Origin: Lysobacter auxotrophicus
Lineage (GTDB): Bacteria; Pseudomonadota; Gammaproteobacteria; Xanthomonadales; Xanthomonadaceae
DNA: 64,000 nucleotides
Assembly: GCF_027924565.1 (NCBI RefSeq)
Contig: NZ_AP027041.1
Span: 2,728,001-2,792,000 of the forward strand
Direction: 5' to 3'
Part shown: positions 37,392 through 48,237 of the stretch, piece after piece
How the letters are laid out: each line of letters begins with the position of its first letter
Numbering within the stretch: the stretch's first letter is position 1
Position numbers and translations under genes: made by a program
The notes under the pieces: generated by a model
Told to the model about the DNA's origin: nothing
Database searches by the model: none
What the model saw: the letters and a program-made list of their open reading frames with translations, nothing else

Positions 37392-37426
37392 GAACGCCCT
37401 GCCCGCCCCTGCGTGGCCGGGCGTTC
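37392..37426 (-). terminator. Inverted repeat between moaA and moaC
   Basis: GAACGCCC (37392-37399) and GGGCGTTC (37419-37426) can pair around a 19-base loop in the 119-base moaA-moaC gap. No U-tract follows, so it may be an attenuator or an mRNA processing site. Confidence 0.35.
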
Positions 37427-37428
37427 GC

Positions 37429-38459
<1,031 letters not shown>

Positions 38460-38463
<4 letters not shown>

Positions 38464-39218
38464 GCCGGTTCCGCGCGCACCGACGAGGGTTCATCGAGCG
38501 CGACGAGCTGCCCGGGATGCGCCACGCGATAACCGCGCGCGGCGAGGATCTCGCCTTCCTCGCGATTGCCGTAGTGGTACAGCAGGCAGCGCTTGAGCAG
38601 CGCGCCGGAGTACTCGCGTTCCAGGTCCTCGATGCCGCTATGCGACGGGTTGCCGTGCAGCGCGCAATCGTGGGCGACGAGTTCGCCGGCATCGGCGTAA
38701 CGCGCAAGCATTTCCGGGATCGGCCGCGTGTCGCCTGTCCAGACCATGCTGCCGTGCAGGCGCAGGCCGAAGGCGGTCTCGGGCCAGTGATGGCGCGTGG
38801 GGAAGACTTCCAGACGTACGCCGTCGTGCCAGAACGAACCGCCGACCGGGATCACCTGAAATGCATCCCAGAAGTTCACGCCGCCCTCTGCCAATGCATT
38901 GGGGTAATCGCCCACGCGCTGGTGCAGCAGCGGGACGACCGGCGCCGGCACGTACAGGCGCACGCGTCCGCGGCGGGCTTCGTCGAAATAGCTGGAGACG
39001 AACAGGCGCTCGAAACCCGCGACGTGGTCCAGGTGCGTGTGCGTCACGAACAGCGCGCGCGGCATGTCGCCGTAGTACGCCTGGTAGGCGGTGAGGCCTT
39101 CGCCGCCGCAGTCGATGGTCAGCCACGGCGCGCCATCGCGCTCGATGGTCGCCATCGCCGAACCGAGTTCGACCGCCGACGCATTGCCGACGCCATGCAG
39201 ACGCAGTTGCCACGCCAT
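38460..39218 (-). CDS. MBL-fold metallo-hydrolase
   Basis: A 252-residue metallo-beta-lactamase-fold protein from ATG 39218. The metal motif is THTHLDHVAGF, followed by further metal ligands in WTGDTRPIPEML and VAHDCALH. A longer frame exists upstream but enters kdkA. It resembles ribonuclease Z-like hydrolases, but the substrate is unknown. Its end overlaps moaA by four bases, so it is translated with the molybdopterin genes; it starts 1 base after the kdkA stop. Confidence 0.8.
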
Positions 39219-39219
39219 G

Positions 39220-39969
39220 TCAGTAGCCTCGCTCCCAGGCCCGATCGTACGCCGCGCGCAGACGGGCATAGTCCTTTTCGACGTCCTCGACGTTGCGCTT
39301 CCCGCGCAGCTTCAGCAGCGAGCGCTTGAGCCGCGCGAGGTTGCGCTCGCGCCAGCCGGTGGCGGGGATGCGGACGCGACCGCGGTCGAGGTCGATGATC
39401 CAGCCTCGCCCGGTGGTGGTGAACAACAGGTTGTGGGCGTTGAGGTCGGCGTGGTCCAGCCCCGCGCGATGAGCCCGCGCGATGAGCCGGCCGGCTTCTT
39501 CCCAGGGCGCGCCGTCGCCTGCGACCGCGGCGCGGTCAGCGAGCGAGCGCACGTCGTCCAGGCGCTCCAGCAGGATCGCGGCACGGTAGAACAGGCCGTC
39601 GCGCCGGTAGCAGGCGGCGATGGGTCGCGGCACGGGCACGCCCTTTTCGGCCATCGCGCGGGTCAGTCGGAACTCGGCGAAGCTGCGCGTGCTGGCCGCG
39701 CCGTGCCACCAGTAACGGTCGCGACTCACTTTCGCGACCATGCCGCCGCGCAGGTAGCGACGCAGCAGGGCCGGGCCGAACGGCGCATCGACGAACCAGG
39801 CGCCGCCGCGTCCGCCGCTTTCGACCGGACGCGCGCGCTGCTGCCAGAACGAGGGCATGAACCAGTCCGGGCTTGCTTGCCGCACCCGGTTACGGTCGAA
39901 CAGAATGGCTCCGTACCCGCTGTCGTCGCGGAACGGCGTCAACTCTTCGGCAGCATCGAACCCCGTCAT
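39220..39969 (-). CDS. kdkA: 3-deoxy-D-manno-octulosonic acid kinase
   Basis: Kdo kinase phosphorylates the Kdo residue of lipopolysaccharide inner core, an enzyme typical of Haemophilus, Vibrio and xanthomonads. The 249-residue product has protein-kinase-like motifs: catalytic loop [17 protein letters not shown] and metal-binding [12 protein letters not shown]. The divergent GT9 gene starts 22 bases away, suggesting a joint role in the LPS core. The minus-strand neighbours are the metallo-hydrolase and moaA. Confidence 0.92.
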   Translation of the reverse strand: MTGFDAAEELTPFRDDSGYGAILFDRNRVRQASPDWFMPSFWQQRARPVESGGRGGAWFVDAPFGPALLRRYLRGGMVAKVSRDRYWWHGAASTRSFAEFRLTRAMAEKGVPVPRPIAACYRRDGLFYRAAILLERLDDVRSLADRAAVAGDGAPWEEAGRLIARAHRAGLDHADLNAHNLLFTTTGRGWIIDLDRGRVRIPATGWRERNLARLKRSLLKLRGKRNVEDVEKDYARLRAAYDRAWERGY

Positions 39970-39991
39970 TGCCCGGAGTCTAGCAATTCAC

Positions 39992-41095
39992 GTGTCCGCT
40001 GCCTCCTCCAGCGCGCCTTCCGCGCCCGCCTCGATCTGCCTGCTGCGCCTGTCCGCCCTCGGCGATGCGACCCATGTCGTGCCGCTGGTGCGCACGCTGC
40101 AGTCCGCCTGGCCACAGGTCCGGCTGACGTGGGTGATCGGCAAGGGCGAGCACCGCCTTCTCGCCGGACTGCCCGGCGTTGAGTTCATCGAGTACGACAA
40201 GAAGACCGGCCTGGCCGGCATGCGGGCACTGCGCGGCGAACTGCGCCTGCGCCTCGGCGCCGCGCAGCGCTTCGACGTCCTGCTGCAACTGCAGGTCGCA
40301 GCGCGCGCGAACCTGCTGTCTGCCTTCATTCCCGCACGCCGTCGCGTGGGTTACGACCGCTCACGCTCGAAGGACCTGCACGGGGTGTTCATCAACGAAC
40401 GCATTCCCGATCGCCCGGGCATCCACGTGCTCGACGCCATCGGCAGTTTCTGCGAACCGCTCGGCCTACGACAGGAGCGCGTCGTGTGGGATCTTCCCGT
40501 GCCCGACGACGCCCGCGAATGGGCGCGCGCGCAGTGGCCGCAGGACGATGTGCCGACTTTGCTGGTTTCGCCGTGTTCGAGCCACGAACTGCGCAACTGG
40601 CCGGCCGACCGGCTCGCGGCGGTCGCCGACCACGCGGCCGGGCGCGGCTGGCGCGTCGTGTTGTGCGGCGGGCGCAGCGAATTGGAACGTGCGACGGGCG
40701 ACGCGATCCTCGCCTCGATGACGCATCCGGCGCTGGACCTGATCGGCAAGGACACGCTCAAGCAACTGCCGGCATTGCTGGAACGCGGCCAGCTGGTGAT
40801 GACGCCCGACTCCGGCCCGATGCACATCGCCAATGCAATGGGCACGAAGGTGCTCGGCCTGCACGCGGCGAGCAATCCCGCGCGCAGCGGCCCGTACAGC
40901 GATCGCCGCTACTGCGTCGACCGTTACGACGACGCCGCGCGCAAATACCTGGGGAAACCCGCGTCCGAACTGCGCTGGGGCACGAAGATCGAGCATGCCG
41001 GCGTGATGGACCTGATTACCGTCGACGACGCGATCGCCGCGTTCGAGCGCTATCGCGCCGACCACCCGCACGCCTCGTTGCAGGAGACACCGTGA
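39992..41095 (+). CDS. Glycosyltransferase family 9 (heptosyltransferase-like)
   Basis: A GT9 enzyme of 367 residues, probably adding heptose to LPS inner core. Motifs are LLRLSALGDATHVVPLVRTL at the N-terminus, SPCSSHELRNWPADRLAAVA (nucleotide-sugar binding) and MTPDSGPMHIANAMGTKVLG near the C-terminus. The GTG at 39992 is chosen because it clears the divergent kdkA; an upstream ATG would run into it. A GGAG lies about 14 bases before the GTG. The downstream small gene overlaps its stop by one base. Confidence 0.88.
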   Translation: MSAASSSAPSAPASICLLRLSALGDATHVVPLVRTLQSAWPQVRLTWVIGKGEHRLLAGLPGVEFIEYDKKTGLAGMRALRGELRLRLGAAQRFDVLLQLQVAARANLLSAFIPARRRVGYDRSRSKDLHGVFINERIPDRPGIHVLDAIGSFCEPLGLRQERVVWDLPVPDDAREWARAQWPQDDVPTLLVSPCSSHELRNWPADRLAAVADHAAGRGWRVVLCGGRSELERATGDAILASMTHPALDLIGKDTLKQLPALLERGQLVMTPDSGPMHIANAMGTKVLGLHAASNPARSGPYSDRRYCVDRYDDAARKYLGKPASELRWGTKIEHAGVMDLITVDDAIAAFERYRADHPHASLQETP

Positions 41096-41445
41096 TGGCC
41101 GCCTGGTTCACCGTCGTCGCGCCGCTGCTGCCGGAGCTCATCCGCGCCGCGCGCCCCATGTTCACCCGCAGCCGCGAGCCGTCGCAGATTCCGCAGCAGA
41201 TCCGCGAACTGCAGGACGCGGTCGACCACAACGACCAGGCCATCAAGACGCTGGCCGGCGAAATGGAGCAGACGCTGTCGGCGCTGAAGGCGGCATCGGC
41301 GCAGCTGGAAGCGACGCTGGTCGATCTTCGGCGCCAGCAGGTCGAACACGAGCGGCGCCTGCACGTGATGCAGTGGGTGACGGGCGTTGCGGCGACCGCG
41401 GCGGTGCTGGCGTTCGGCGTGGCGGTGTATGCGCTGACGCGGTGA
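41095..41445 (+). CDS. Small coiled-coil protein with C-terminal membrane anchor
   Basis: I do not recognise this 116-residue protein. It has a short hydrophobic N-terminus (WFTVVAPLLPELIRAA), a central heptad-rich helical stretch (about residues 35-85) and one C-terminal membrane segment (VTGVAATAAVLAFGVAVYAL), so it looks tail-anchored. The ATG shares one base with the GT9 stop (TGATG), so it is coupled to it. Role in LPS assembly is only a guess. Confidence 0.65.
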   Translation: MAAWFTVVAPLLPELIRAARPMFTRSREPSQIPQQIRELQDAVDHNDQAIKTLAGEMEQTLSALKAASAQLEATLVDLRRQQVEHERRLHVMQWVTGVAATAAVLAFGVAVYALTR

Positions 41446-41460
41446 TGGCACCCGGGTGTC

Positions 41461-41486
41461 CGTCATCCCGGCGGAGGCCGGGACGA
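41461..41486. repeat. REP-like palindrome, type A
   Basis: A solitary copy of the CGTCATCCCGGC... element with a TCCCGGC/GCCGGGA stem and a GGAG loop, in the 72-base gap between two convergent genes, where such repeats are expected. Confidence 0.7.
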
Positions 41487-41517
41487 GGATGATCGACAGG
41501 TCCGCGCTTAGCGGGTC

Positions 41518-41925
41518 TTACGGCGTGTTGCCCGTCTTGTAGTCCTGGTACGACTTCTCTTCGACGTAGGCCGAGCCCAGCGCGAGGTTGATGTCCTTCT
41601 TGATGCGCGCGCGCTCGTCGTTCTCGAAGTAGACGCTGCGGGCCAGACGGACGAACTCCTCGTCGAAGGCCTGCGCCTTCTCCTTGATGCGGATGTCGTC
41701 CTCGATGACCCACAGCCGCTCGTTGACGGCCTTCAGGTCCGCGCGCAGGCGGGCGATGTCCTTGCCGGCAGCGGGGTGCGCCATCCACGTCTTCTCCAGC
41801 GCGGACAGCTCGTTGCGGACGTTCTCGAGCTTGGCCGGATCGATCATGCGCTCGGACTTGATCTGCAGGATCGCGATCTTGTCGAGCAGTTCGCCAAAGG
41901 AGACCGGGACGAGGATTTCGGACAT
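41518..41925 (-). CDS. DUF6165 family protein
   Basis: A 135-residue cytoplasmic, helical protein of the DUF6165 family: MSEILVPVSFGELLDKIAIL, IKSERMIDPAKLENVRNELS and VNERLWVIEDDIRIKEKAQ. Family members often occur near LPS or polysaccharide glycosyltransferases, as here, but no activity is known. The ATG at 41925 is preferred over one five codons upstream because it matches the conserved N-terminus. Confidence 0.8.
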   Translation of the reverse strand: MSEILVPVSFGELLDKIAILQIKSERMIDPAKLENVRNELSALEKTWMAHPAAGKDIARLRADLKAVNERLWVIEDDIRIKEKAQAFDEEFVRLARSVYFENDERARIKKDINLALGSAYVEEKSYQDYKTGNTP

Positions 41926-42000
41926 GACGAGGCCGTTCATTCAGGGGACTACAGTGTAGCCGCCCTCTCGCCGGGCTCGCCTTCGTCCATGGCGCACAAA

Positions 42001-42026
42001 AGAAAACGCCCCCTTGCGGGGGCGTC
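42001..42026 (-). terminator. Terminator of tRNA-Ser(CGA)
   Basis: ACGCCCCC / GGGGGCGT hairpin followed on the minus strand by TTTTCTTTTG, directly after the tRNA gene. Confidence 0.85.
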
Positions 42027-42037
42027 GTCTTCGTATC

Positions 42038-42128
<91 letters not shown>

Positions 42129-42327
42129 GGGTGCAGTGAGCCGGCAATTCTACGGGCGCGCCGCGGTTCCGGCAAGCGGTCCGCGCATCCGCGTCCGTTC
42201 CGCGTCCCCGGCGCTTTGCGAATTCCCGCCGCAACGGCAACCTTAACCGCGCTCCTTGCCACCCGGCCGCCGCGCCCCGATCATTCCGTTACCGCCTGAA
42301 AGACCCGACGACCGAATCAACGGACGC

Positions 42328-43032
42328 ATGATCGAATTCGGACACCTTACGCACGTCGGCCTGCGCCGCGAGCTCAACGAGGACACCTACTACGGTGACG
42401 GCGAGCTCGGCCTGTGGCTGGTGGCCGACGGCATGGGCGGTCACGAATATGGCGAGGTCGCCAGCGCGCTGGCCCGCGAGACGATCGTGCGGGAGATCCG
42501 CGACGGCACGCCGCTCGCGCAGGCGATCCGCATCGCCGACGAGGAAATCATCCGCACCTCCAAGCGCCGCAACGACGCGCTGCCGATGGGGACGACCGTG
42601 GTCGCCGCCCGCATCACCGGCAGTCGCTTCGAGGTGGCCTGGGTGGGCGACAGCCGCGTCTACCTGTGGCGCGAAGGCAACCTAGCGCAGTTGTCGCAGG
42701 ACCACAGCTACGTGCAGGAGCTGATCGCCAACGGCGCCATCACGCAGGAACAGGCGCGCAGCCACCCGCACCGCAACGTCGTCACGCAGGCGCTGGGCGT
42801 TACCGACCCACGCAACCTCAACGTCGAAACCATGACCGGCGAGCTCAAGCCCGGCATGCAGCTGCTGCTGTGCAGCGACGGGTTGACGGAGGAGGTGGAC
42901 GATCGCGGCATCGCGCGCGTGCTGGCGCAGTCGGACTGCAGCGCGCAGGAATGCGTGGACACGCTGGTCGCCGCGGCGCTGGATGGCGGCGGTTCGGACA
43001 ACGTCACCGTGATCCTGGTGCGGCATCACTGA
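42328..43032 (+). CDS. PP2C-family serine/threonine phosphatase
   Basis: A 234-residue PPM/PP2C phosphatase (Stp1/PrpC type). Metal-binding aspartates lie in LNEDTYYGDGELGLWLVADG followed by MGGHEYGEVAS; further motifs are VAWVGDSRVYLWREG, LLLCSDGLTEEVDD and GGSDNVTVILV. No cognate kinase or FHA gene is adjacent, so its partner must be elsewhere. The ATG at 42328 starts the conserved domain; the longer frame upstream has no support. Confidence 0.93.
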   Translation: MIEFGHLTHVGLRRELNEDTYYGDGELGLWLVADGMGGHEYGEVASALARETIVREIRDGTPLAQAIRIADEEIIRTSKRRNDALPMGTTVVAARITGSRFEVAWVGDSRVYLWREGNLAQLSQDHSYVQELIANGAITQEQARSHPHRNVVTQALGVTDPRNLNVETMTGELKPGMQLLLCSDGLTEEVDDRGIARVLAQSDCSAQECVDTLVAAALDGGGSDNVTVILVRHH

Positions 43033-43090
43033 GCGCAACTACGCGCTCAGACCCTGACGTTCGAGCGCGTCACGAGATCCGCACGGTTAC

Positions 43091-43110
43091 GGCTTTCGCC
43101 GGGATGACGG
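43091..43110. repeat. REP-like half element, type A, inverted
   Basis: GGCTTTCGCCGGGATGACGG is the reverse complement of the head of the dispersed CGTCATCCCGGCGAAGG element. It lies in the gap between the convergent phosphatase and dnaQ genes. Confidence 0.6.
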
Positions 43111-43131
43111 CGCGAGCCACGCCGTCAGCGG

Positions 43132-43878
43132 TTACGCCGTCGCCAGCTCCGGCTCCGATTCGGCGACCGCCTCGACCACGGTGAACTGGTCCCAGACGAC
43201 CTTTCCGGCCTTCTTGCGCAGCTTTTCCAGGCGCGCTTCGTGCGCGGCCAGTTCCTCCGCCGCGACCTGCACCCGCGGGCGGGCGACATTGGGATCGATG
43301 CGGAACTGCGAGGTGTCGACCGCGCTCGCCGCCGCTTCGACCGCGAAGCCGATCTCCTCCTGGCCCGAGGTCAGCGCCAGGTACACGTCGCCGAGGATCT
43401 GCGCGTCGAGCAGCGCGCCGTGCAGTTGGCGGTGCGAGTTGTCCACGCCCAGCCGCTTGCACAGCGCGTCGAGCGAGTTGCGCTGGCCCGGGAAGCGCTG
43501 GCGCGCGAGCAGCAGCGTGTCCTCGACGCGGCAACGGTCGGTGATGCGGCCGTACTGTTCGCCCAGTCGGCGCAGTTCGTTGTCGAGGAAGCCCAGGTCG
43601 AACGCCGCGTTGTGGATGATCAGCTCGGCGTCGTCGATGAAGGCGAGGAACTCCTCGGCCACCTGCGCGAACTCCGGCTTGTCGGCGAGGAATTCCAGCG
43701 TGAGGCCGGTGACTTCCTGCGCGCCCTGCTCGAAATCGCAGTCCGGCTTGAGGTAGACATGGAACGTGCGGCCGCTCGGGCGGCGCTCGATGTACTCCAC
43801 GCAGCCGATTTCGACCACGCGGTTGCCGCGTTCCCAGCTCAGGCCAGTGGTTTCGGTGTCGAGGATGATCTGCCGCAT
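43132..43878 (-). CDS. dnaQ: DNA polymerase III subunit epsilon
   Basis: Proofreading 3'-5' exonuclease. The 248-residue product begins MRQIILDTETTGLSWERGN (Exo I), with Exo II in IIHNAAFDLGFLDNEL and Exo III in HGALLDAQILGDVYL. The ATG at 43878 is preferred over one three codons upstream because GTGAGA lies 9 bases before it but abuts the other. It follows rnhA by 32 bases. The gloB-methyltransferase-rnhA-dnaQ neighbourhood matches E. coli. Confidence 0.96.
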   Translation of the reverse strand: MRQIILDTETTGLSWERGNRVVEIGCVEYIERRPSGRTFHVYLKPDCDFEQGAQEVTGLTLEFLADKPEFAQVAEEFLAFIDDAELIIHNAAFDLGFLDNELRRLGEQYGRITDRCRVEDTLLLARQRFPGQRNSLDALCKRLGVDNSHRQLHGALLDAQILGDVYLALTSGQEEIGFAVEAAASAVDTSQFRIDPNVARPRVQVAAEELAAHEARLEKLRKKAGKVVWDQFTVVEAVAESEPELATA

Positions 43879-43910
43879 CGGCTGCATTCTCACATGTTCG
43901 TCCGGGGAGA

Positions 43911-44399
43911 TCAGCGCACGCCGGCGGCGGAACGCAGCCGCTGCGCCTGGGTGCGGGCGAGGACGTCGACGCGTTCGTTGTCCGGATCGCCGGAATGGCC
44001 CTTCACCCACTTCCATTCGATGCGGTGGCGCAACGATGCGGCATGCAGCCGTTCCCACAGGTCGCGGTTCTTCACCGGCTCGCCGGCGGCGGTCTTCCAG
44101 CCGCGGCGCACCCAGTTGTTGATCCACTCGGTGATGCCCTTGCGCACGTATTGCGAGTCCGTGTGGAGCAGGACGCTGCACGGTTCGCTCAGCGATTCCA
44201 GGGCCATGATCGCGCCCATCAATTCCATGCGGTTGTTGGTGGTGTCGGCCTCGCCGCCGGCGAGCTCGCGCTCGTGGCCGCGGTAGCGCAGCAGCGCGGC
44301 CCAGCCGCCGGGACCGGGATTGCCGAGGCAGGCGCCGTCGGTGTGGGCTTCGATGTGTTTCGGGGCGGGAACGGGCAACGCGGGATCGGGCGAATTCAT
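43911..44399 (-). CDS. rnhA: Ribonuclease HI
   Basis: Removes RNA from RNA-DNA hybrids. The 162-residue product has the catalytic residues in [56 protein letters not shown] and [16 protein letters not shown]. Its start overlaps the upstream methyltransferase stop by four bases (ATGA). Confidence 0.97.
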   Translation of the reverse strand: MNSPDPALPVPAPKHIEAHTDGACLGNPGPGGWAALLRYRGHERELAGGEADTTNNRMELMGAIMALESLSEPCSVLLHTDSQYVRKGITEWINNWVRRGWKTAAGEPVKNRDLWERLHAASLRHRIEWKWVKGHSGDPDNERVDVLARTQAQRLRSAAGVR

Positions 44400-45100
44400 G
44401 GCTCCATTATCGCCGGCTCTTGTCGCACGAGGTGGGATCGCGTGCCGGCCTGCCACCGCAACCCGCGCAATGGCTTGGGCGGGATCAGCGCATGCACGCG
44501 CTTGTTGACCGTGAGCGCGACGCCGGCGCGCAGTCGATCGGACGCGCCGACGCCCACTTCGCCATGCGCCACGCGCCAATGCGGCCCGAGCCACTGCAGG
44601 CTCACGGTGTCCGCGGCGAAGCCCGCACGCCGCAGCGCCGACTGCCAGACGCCGGGATCGCGCGCGCGAAGTCCGGTGCGCGCCCAGCGCACGCGGTACG
44701 GCGTCCACGGATTGAGTACTGCCAGCCACAGCGTGCCGCCGGGCGCGAGCACGCGCGCGCATTCGTCGAGCAGCGGATCGATGGGCACTTCATCGTCGAG
44801 GGCGTGCTGCAGCAGCACCGCGCCGAGCGCTTCGCTCGCGACGGGCAGCGGTAGCCGGCACCGCACCGCGCCATGGAACCCGAGGCCGAAGCGGCGCAGC
44901 AGCAGCCCGCGGCCGCCCACTTCCGGGGCCGGTGCGCCGTCCACGCCGAGCCACGCCCACGGGGCTGCCGGGCAGCCGGCGAGCACGCGAAGCATCGCGG
45001 CCTCTTCGACCGCGAGCAGCCCCTGGCCGGCCTCGCTGGCGAACCAGCCGAGCGCAGATCCAGACATCTCCGATTGACGGGGCGGGTGGGCGGCGGGCAT
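44396..45100 (-). CDS. SAM-dependent methyltransferase-like protein (YafS position)
   Basis: A 234-residue protein resembling a degenerate class I methyltransferase: [20 protein letters not shown] and [19 protein letters not shown] fit the post-motif-I region, but the glycine-rich SAM loop is weak ([17 protein letters not shown]). It occupies the yafS position between gloB and rnhA, as in E. coli. The start is uncertain: ATG at 45100 (chosen) or 45067. Confidence 0.75.
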   Translation of the reverse strand: MPAAHPPRQSEMSGSALGWFASEAGQGLLAVEEAAMLRVLAGCPAAPWAWLGVDGAPAPEVGGRGLLLRRFGLGFHGAVRCRLPLPVASEALGAVLLQHALDDEVPIDPLLDECARVLAPGGTLWLAVLNPWTPYRVRWARTGLRARDPGVWQSALRRAGFAADTVSLQWLGPHWRVAHGEVGVGASDRLRAGVALTVNKRVHALIPPKPLRGLRWQAGTRSHLVRQEPAIMEP

Positions 45101-45192
45101 GGTCGGGCCGGTTTTTCTCCCGGCGCGCCACGGCGCCGACCTCCCGATTGTGCGGCACGACCGGCCGATCGGGCGCAATCCCGGATATCCCG

Positions 45193-45960
45193 ATGCAACT
45201 GACTCCCCTGCCCGCCCTGAGCGACAACTACATCTGGGCCCTCGCCGATGACGACGGCGCCCGCGCGGTCTTCGTCGACCCGAGCGAGCCCGGCCCGGTG
45301 TTCGCGGCGGCCGAAGCCGGCCTGCAGCCGGCCGGTGTCCTGCTCACCCACCACCATGGCGACCACATCGGCGGCGTGCCCGCGCTGCTGGAACGCTGGC
45401 CGGGCCTGCCGGTGTTCGCGCCGGACGACGACCGCATTCCGGCCGGCTATCGCCGCGTGCAGGACGGCGAGGCCATCGACGTCGCCGGCTGGCGGTTCGA
45501 CGTGTTGGCCGTGCCGGGCCACACGCGCAGCCACGTGGCTTACCACGGGCAGGGGTTGCTGTTCTGCGGCGATACGCTGTTCAGCCTGGGCTGCGGGCGG
45601 ATGTTCGAGGGCACGGCGGAGCAGATGCATGCCTCGCTCTCCCGAATGGCCGCCCTGCCCCCCGAGACGCGGGTGTGTTGCGGACATGAGTACACGCTCG
45701 CAAACGCGGCCTTCGCCCGCGTGGTAGAACCCGGCAACCCGGCGCTCCAGCGCCGACTCGAGGAGGCCACGGCCATGCGCGCGACCGGACGACCCACCCT
45801 TCCCAGCACCCTGGCCGACGAACGGGCCGCCAATCCCTTCCTGCGCGTGGACAGCCCCGAGGTGCGCGCCAGCGTGGCGCGCGAGACCGGCCGTGCCCCG
45901 GCCAACGACGTGGACGCATTCGCCGCCTTGCGGCGCTGGAAGGACGGATTCACCGCATGA
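45193..45960 (+). CDS. gloB: Hydroxyacylglutathione hydrolase (glyoxalase II)
   Basis: Hydrolyses S-lactoylglutathione in methylglyoxal detoxification. The 255-residue product has the binuclear metal motif LTHHHGDHIGGVPALL, GHTRSHVAYHGQG, FCGDTLFSLGCGRMFEGT and the C-terminal glutathione-binding region with TLADERAANPFLRVD. It is divergent from the methyltransferase and overlaps mltD by four bases. Confidence 0.96.
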   Translation: MQLTPLPALSDNYIWALADDDGARAVFVDPSEPGPVFAAAEAGLQPAGVLLTHHHGDHIGGVPALLERWPGLPVFAPDDDRIPAGYRRVQDGEAIDVAGWRFDVLAVPGHTRSHVAYHGQGLLFCGDTLFSLGCGRMFEGTAEQMHASLSRMAALPPETRVCCGHEYTLANAAFARVVEPGNPALQRRLEEATAMRATGRPTLPSTLADERAANPFLRVDSPEVRASVARETGRAPANDVDAFAALRRWKDGFTA

Positions 45961-47234
45961 CCGGCGCCAAGCGATGGCGCCGCCGGCTGGGCCTGTGCTG
46001 CCTGGCCGCCCTCACCGCCCTGCCCGTGTTCGCACAGGAGGGCCCCGGCGCACCGCAGCCCCCGGTCGCCGTGGAAGCCGCGCAGGAGGAAGCCAAGGCC
46101 CCGGCCGACGCGCGCACCCGCAACGGGCTGGAGATCTACCGCAGCTTCCGGGAAGGCCTCGCCGAACCCGAATGCGATGCTGACGCGACCTCCGCCCGCT
46201 GGCGCCAGCATTTCGCCCACGTGCCGCGCCGGCTCGCCGCGGAGGACGACGATGTCCTGCCGCTGTTCGGCTACGTCGTCGATGCGCTGCGCGAGAGCGA
46301 CGTGCCGACCGAGTTCGCGCTGATTCCGTTCGTGGAAAGCGGCTACCGCCCCGGTGCGCGCAGCGCCGCCGGCCCGGCCGGGCTGTGGCAGATGATCGCG
46401 ATCACCGCGCGCAACCACGGCGTGCCGATCCGCAAGGGCTACGACGGCCGCCTGTCGCCGGTCGACTCCACGCAGGCGGCCGTGCGCTATCTGAAAACGC
46501 TGCACGGCATGTTCGGCGGCGACTGGCGCCTGGCCGTGATGGCCTACAACGCCGGCGAGTACCGCGTGCTCGGCGCGCTCAAGCGCAGCGGCCAGACCAT
46601 GCGCGACGTGCAGCTCGACAAACTCGTCGGCCTGCCCGACATCACCGTCGCCTACGTGCGCAAGCTGCATGCGCTGTCGTGCCTGATCGAACAGGCCGAC
46701 GACCGCGACGAATGGATGGCGGCGCTCGATCGCGACGTCCCCCGCCTGCAGGCGGTGGCGGTGCCGAACGACGTGAAACGCTTGGACCAGTGGGCCGCGC
46801 GTACCGGCCAGAGCGCGACGCAGTTACAGCGCTGGAATCCGGCGTACGCGGACGGTCGCATCGGTATCGCGTCAGGAGGTTCGACCGCGCGCTTGCTGGC
46901 GGTAGCCGACGATGCGCAGGTGCGTATCGCCGATGGTTCCTCGAAGCAGGAAGACACGCAGATCCCTGCCGATGTCGCGAGCTCCGTCTCGACGTCCGAA
47001 ACCTCGCCGGTCGCATCGCAATCGAACGCCCCCGCATCCGCCGCACGCCGCCACACCGTGGCGAAGGGCGAAAGCGCGTGGACCATCGCGCAGCGTTACC
47101 GCATCACCGTTGGCGAGCTGATGCGCCGCAACGGACTGGCGCTGAAAGCCGTGCTCAAGCCCGGGCAATCGTTGCTGATCGATGCGCTCGACGGCTCGTC
47201 CGCCGCGCTGCCGGCTGCGGCCGGCTCGCCCTGA
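45957..47234 (+). CDS. mltD: Membrane-bound lytic murein transglycosylase D-like protein
   Basis: A 425-residue peptidoglycan lytic transglycosylase. A signal peptide (LGLCCLAALTALPVFA) precedes the SLT domain, with the catalytic glutamate in IPFVESGYRPGARSAAGPAG and LWQMI, then MAYNAGEYRVLGALK. One C-terminal LysM domain (RRHTVAKGESAWTIAQRYRI) is present, against two in E. coli MltD, and there is no clear lipobox. Its ATG overlaps gloB, the reverse of the usual mltD-gloB order but the same pairing. Confidence 0.9.
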   Translation: MTGAKRWRRRLGLCCLAALTALPVFAQEGPGAPQPPVAVEAAQEEAKAPADARTRNGLEIYRSFREGLAEPECDADATSARWRQHFAHVPRRLAAEDDDVLPLFGYVVDALRESDVPTEFALIPFVESGYRPGARSAAGPAGLWQMIAITARNHGVPIRKGYDGRLSPVDSTQAAVRYLKTLHGMFGGDWRLAVMAYNAGEYRVLGALKRSGQTMRDVQLDKLVGLPDITVAYVRKLHALSCLIEQADDRDEWMAALDRDVPRLQAVAVPNDVKRLDQWAARTGQSATQLQRWNPAYADGRIGIASGGSTARLLAVADDAQVRIADGSSKQEDTQIPADVASSVSTSETSPVASQSNAPASAARRHTVAKGESAWTIAQRYRITVGELMRRNGLALKAVLKPGQSLLIDALDGSSAALPAAAGSP

Positions 47235-47357
47235 CGACGGGCCGTTACATACGCCGGCGCATCGCGGCACCACGCGGCGCCTGCGGCTAAACTGCGTCAT
47301 TGCGCGGCCGCACGACGGTCGTCCCCACCGTATCGGCATCACAGAAGGAATCGGCTC

Positions 47358-48152
47358 ATGGGTTTTCTGCAAGGCAAGCGTGCACTGATCACCGGCATCG
47401 CCAGCGAGCGCTCGATCGCCAGCGGCATCGCCGAGGCCATGCACCGCGAGGGCGCGGAACTGGCGTTCACCTACCAGAACGAGAAGCTGAAATCGCGCGT
47501 GCAGTCGGCGGCGTCGGAGTACGGCAGCGACATCGTGATCCCGCTGGACGTGAGCGACGATGCGCAGATCGCAGCATGCTTCGAACAGCTTGGCCAGCGC
47601 TGGAACGACGGCTTCGACATCCTCGTGCACGCCATCGCCTTCGCGCCGCGCGAAGCGATCGCCGGTGAGTTCCTGGACGGCATGACGCGCGAGAACTTCG
47701 CGATCGCGCACGATGTGTCGGCCTACTCGCTGTCGGCGCTCGCCAAGGCCGCGCGCCCGATGATGAAGGGCCGCAACGGTTCGATCGTCACGCTCAGCTA
47801 CCTCGGCGCCGAGCGCGCGCTCGCCAACTACAACCTGATGGGCGTGGCGAAGGCGAGCCTGGAAGCCTCGGTACGCTACCTCGCGCTGAACCTCGGCCCG
47901 GAAGGCACGCGCGTCAACGCGATCTCTGCCGGCCCGATCAAGACGCTGGCCGCGGCGGGCATCGCCGGCTTCCGCAAGATCCTTGGCCACGTCGAGGAGA
48001 ACGCTCCGCTGCGCCGCACGGTGACGATCGAGGACGTGGGCAACGTCGCCGCGTTCCTGTGTTCGGATCTCGCCGCCGGCGTGACGGGCGAAGTGACCTA
48101 CGTCGACGCCGGCTACAACATCCTCGGCATGACGGGGATCCACGGCGACTGA
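47358..48152 (+). CDS. fabI: Enoyl-ACP reductase (NADH)
   Basis: Completes the fatty-acid elongation cycle. The 264-residue product has the FabI cofactor motif [20 protein letters not shown], the [20 protein letters not shown] segment with the catalytic Tyr and Lys, and [27 protein letters not shown] precedes the ATG. It stands apart from the main fab cluster and has its own terminator. Confidence 0.96.
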   Translation: MGFLQGKRALITGIASERSIASGIAEAMHREGAELAFTYQNEKLKSRVQSAASEYGSDIVIPLDVSDDAQIAACFEQLGQRWNDGFDILVHAIAFAPREAIAGEFLDGMTRENFAIAHDVSAYSLSALAKAARPMMKGRNGSIVTLSYLGAERALANYNLMGVAKASLEASVRYLALNLGPEGTRVNAISAGPIKTLAAAGIAGFRKILGHVEENAPLRRTVTIEDVGNVAAFLCSDLAAGVTGEVTYVDAGYNILGMTGIHGD

Positions 48153-48181
48153 CGCCCCAGTAAGCGTCCAGCGCGTTGATA

Positions 48182-48207
48182 AGGCCCGGCAATCGCCGGG
48201 CTTTTTC
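48182..48207 (+). terminator. Rho-independent terminator of fabI
   Basis: GCCCGGC / GCCGGGC hairpin with a 4-base loop followed by TTTTT, 31 bases after the fabI stop. Confidence 0.9.
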
Positions 48208-48237
48208 ATGCTGGGTGCATCGCCACACCACGCCGTT

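Noticed and set aside
42328-43032. PP2C phosphatase as a marker of a type VI secretion locus
   Set aside because: No FHA, kinase or structural secretion genes are adjacent; neighbours are tRNA-Ser and dnaQ.
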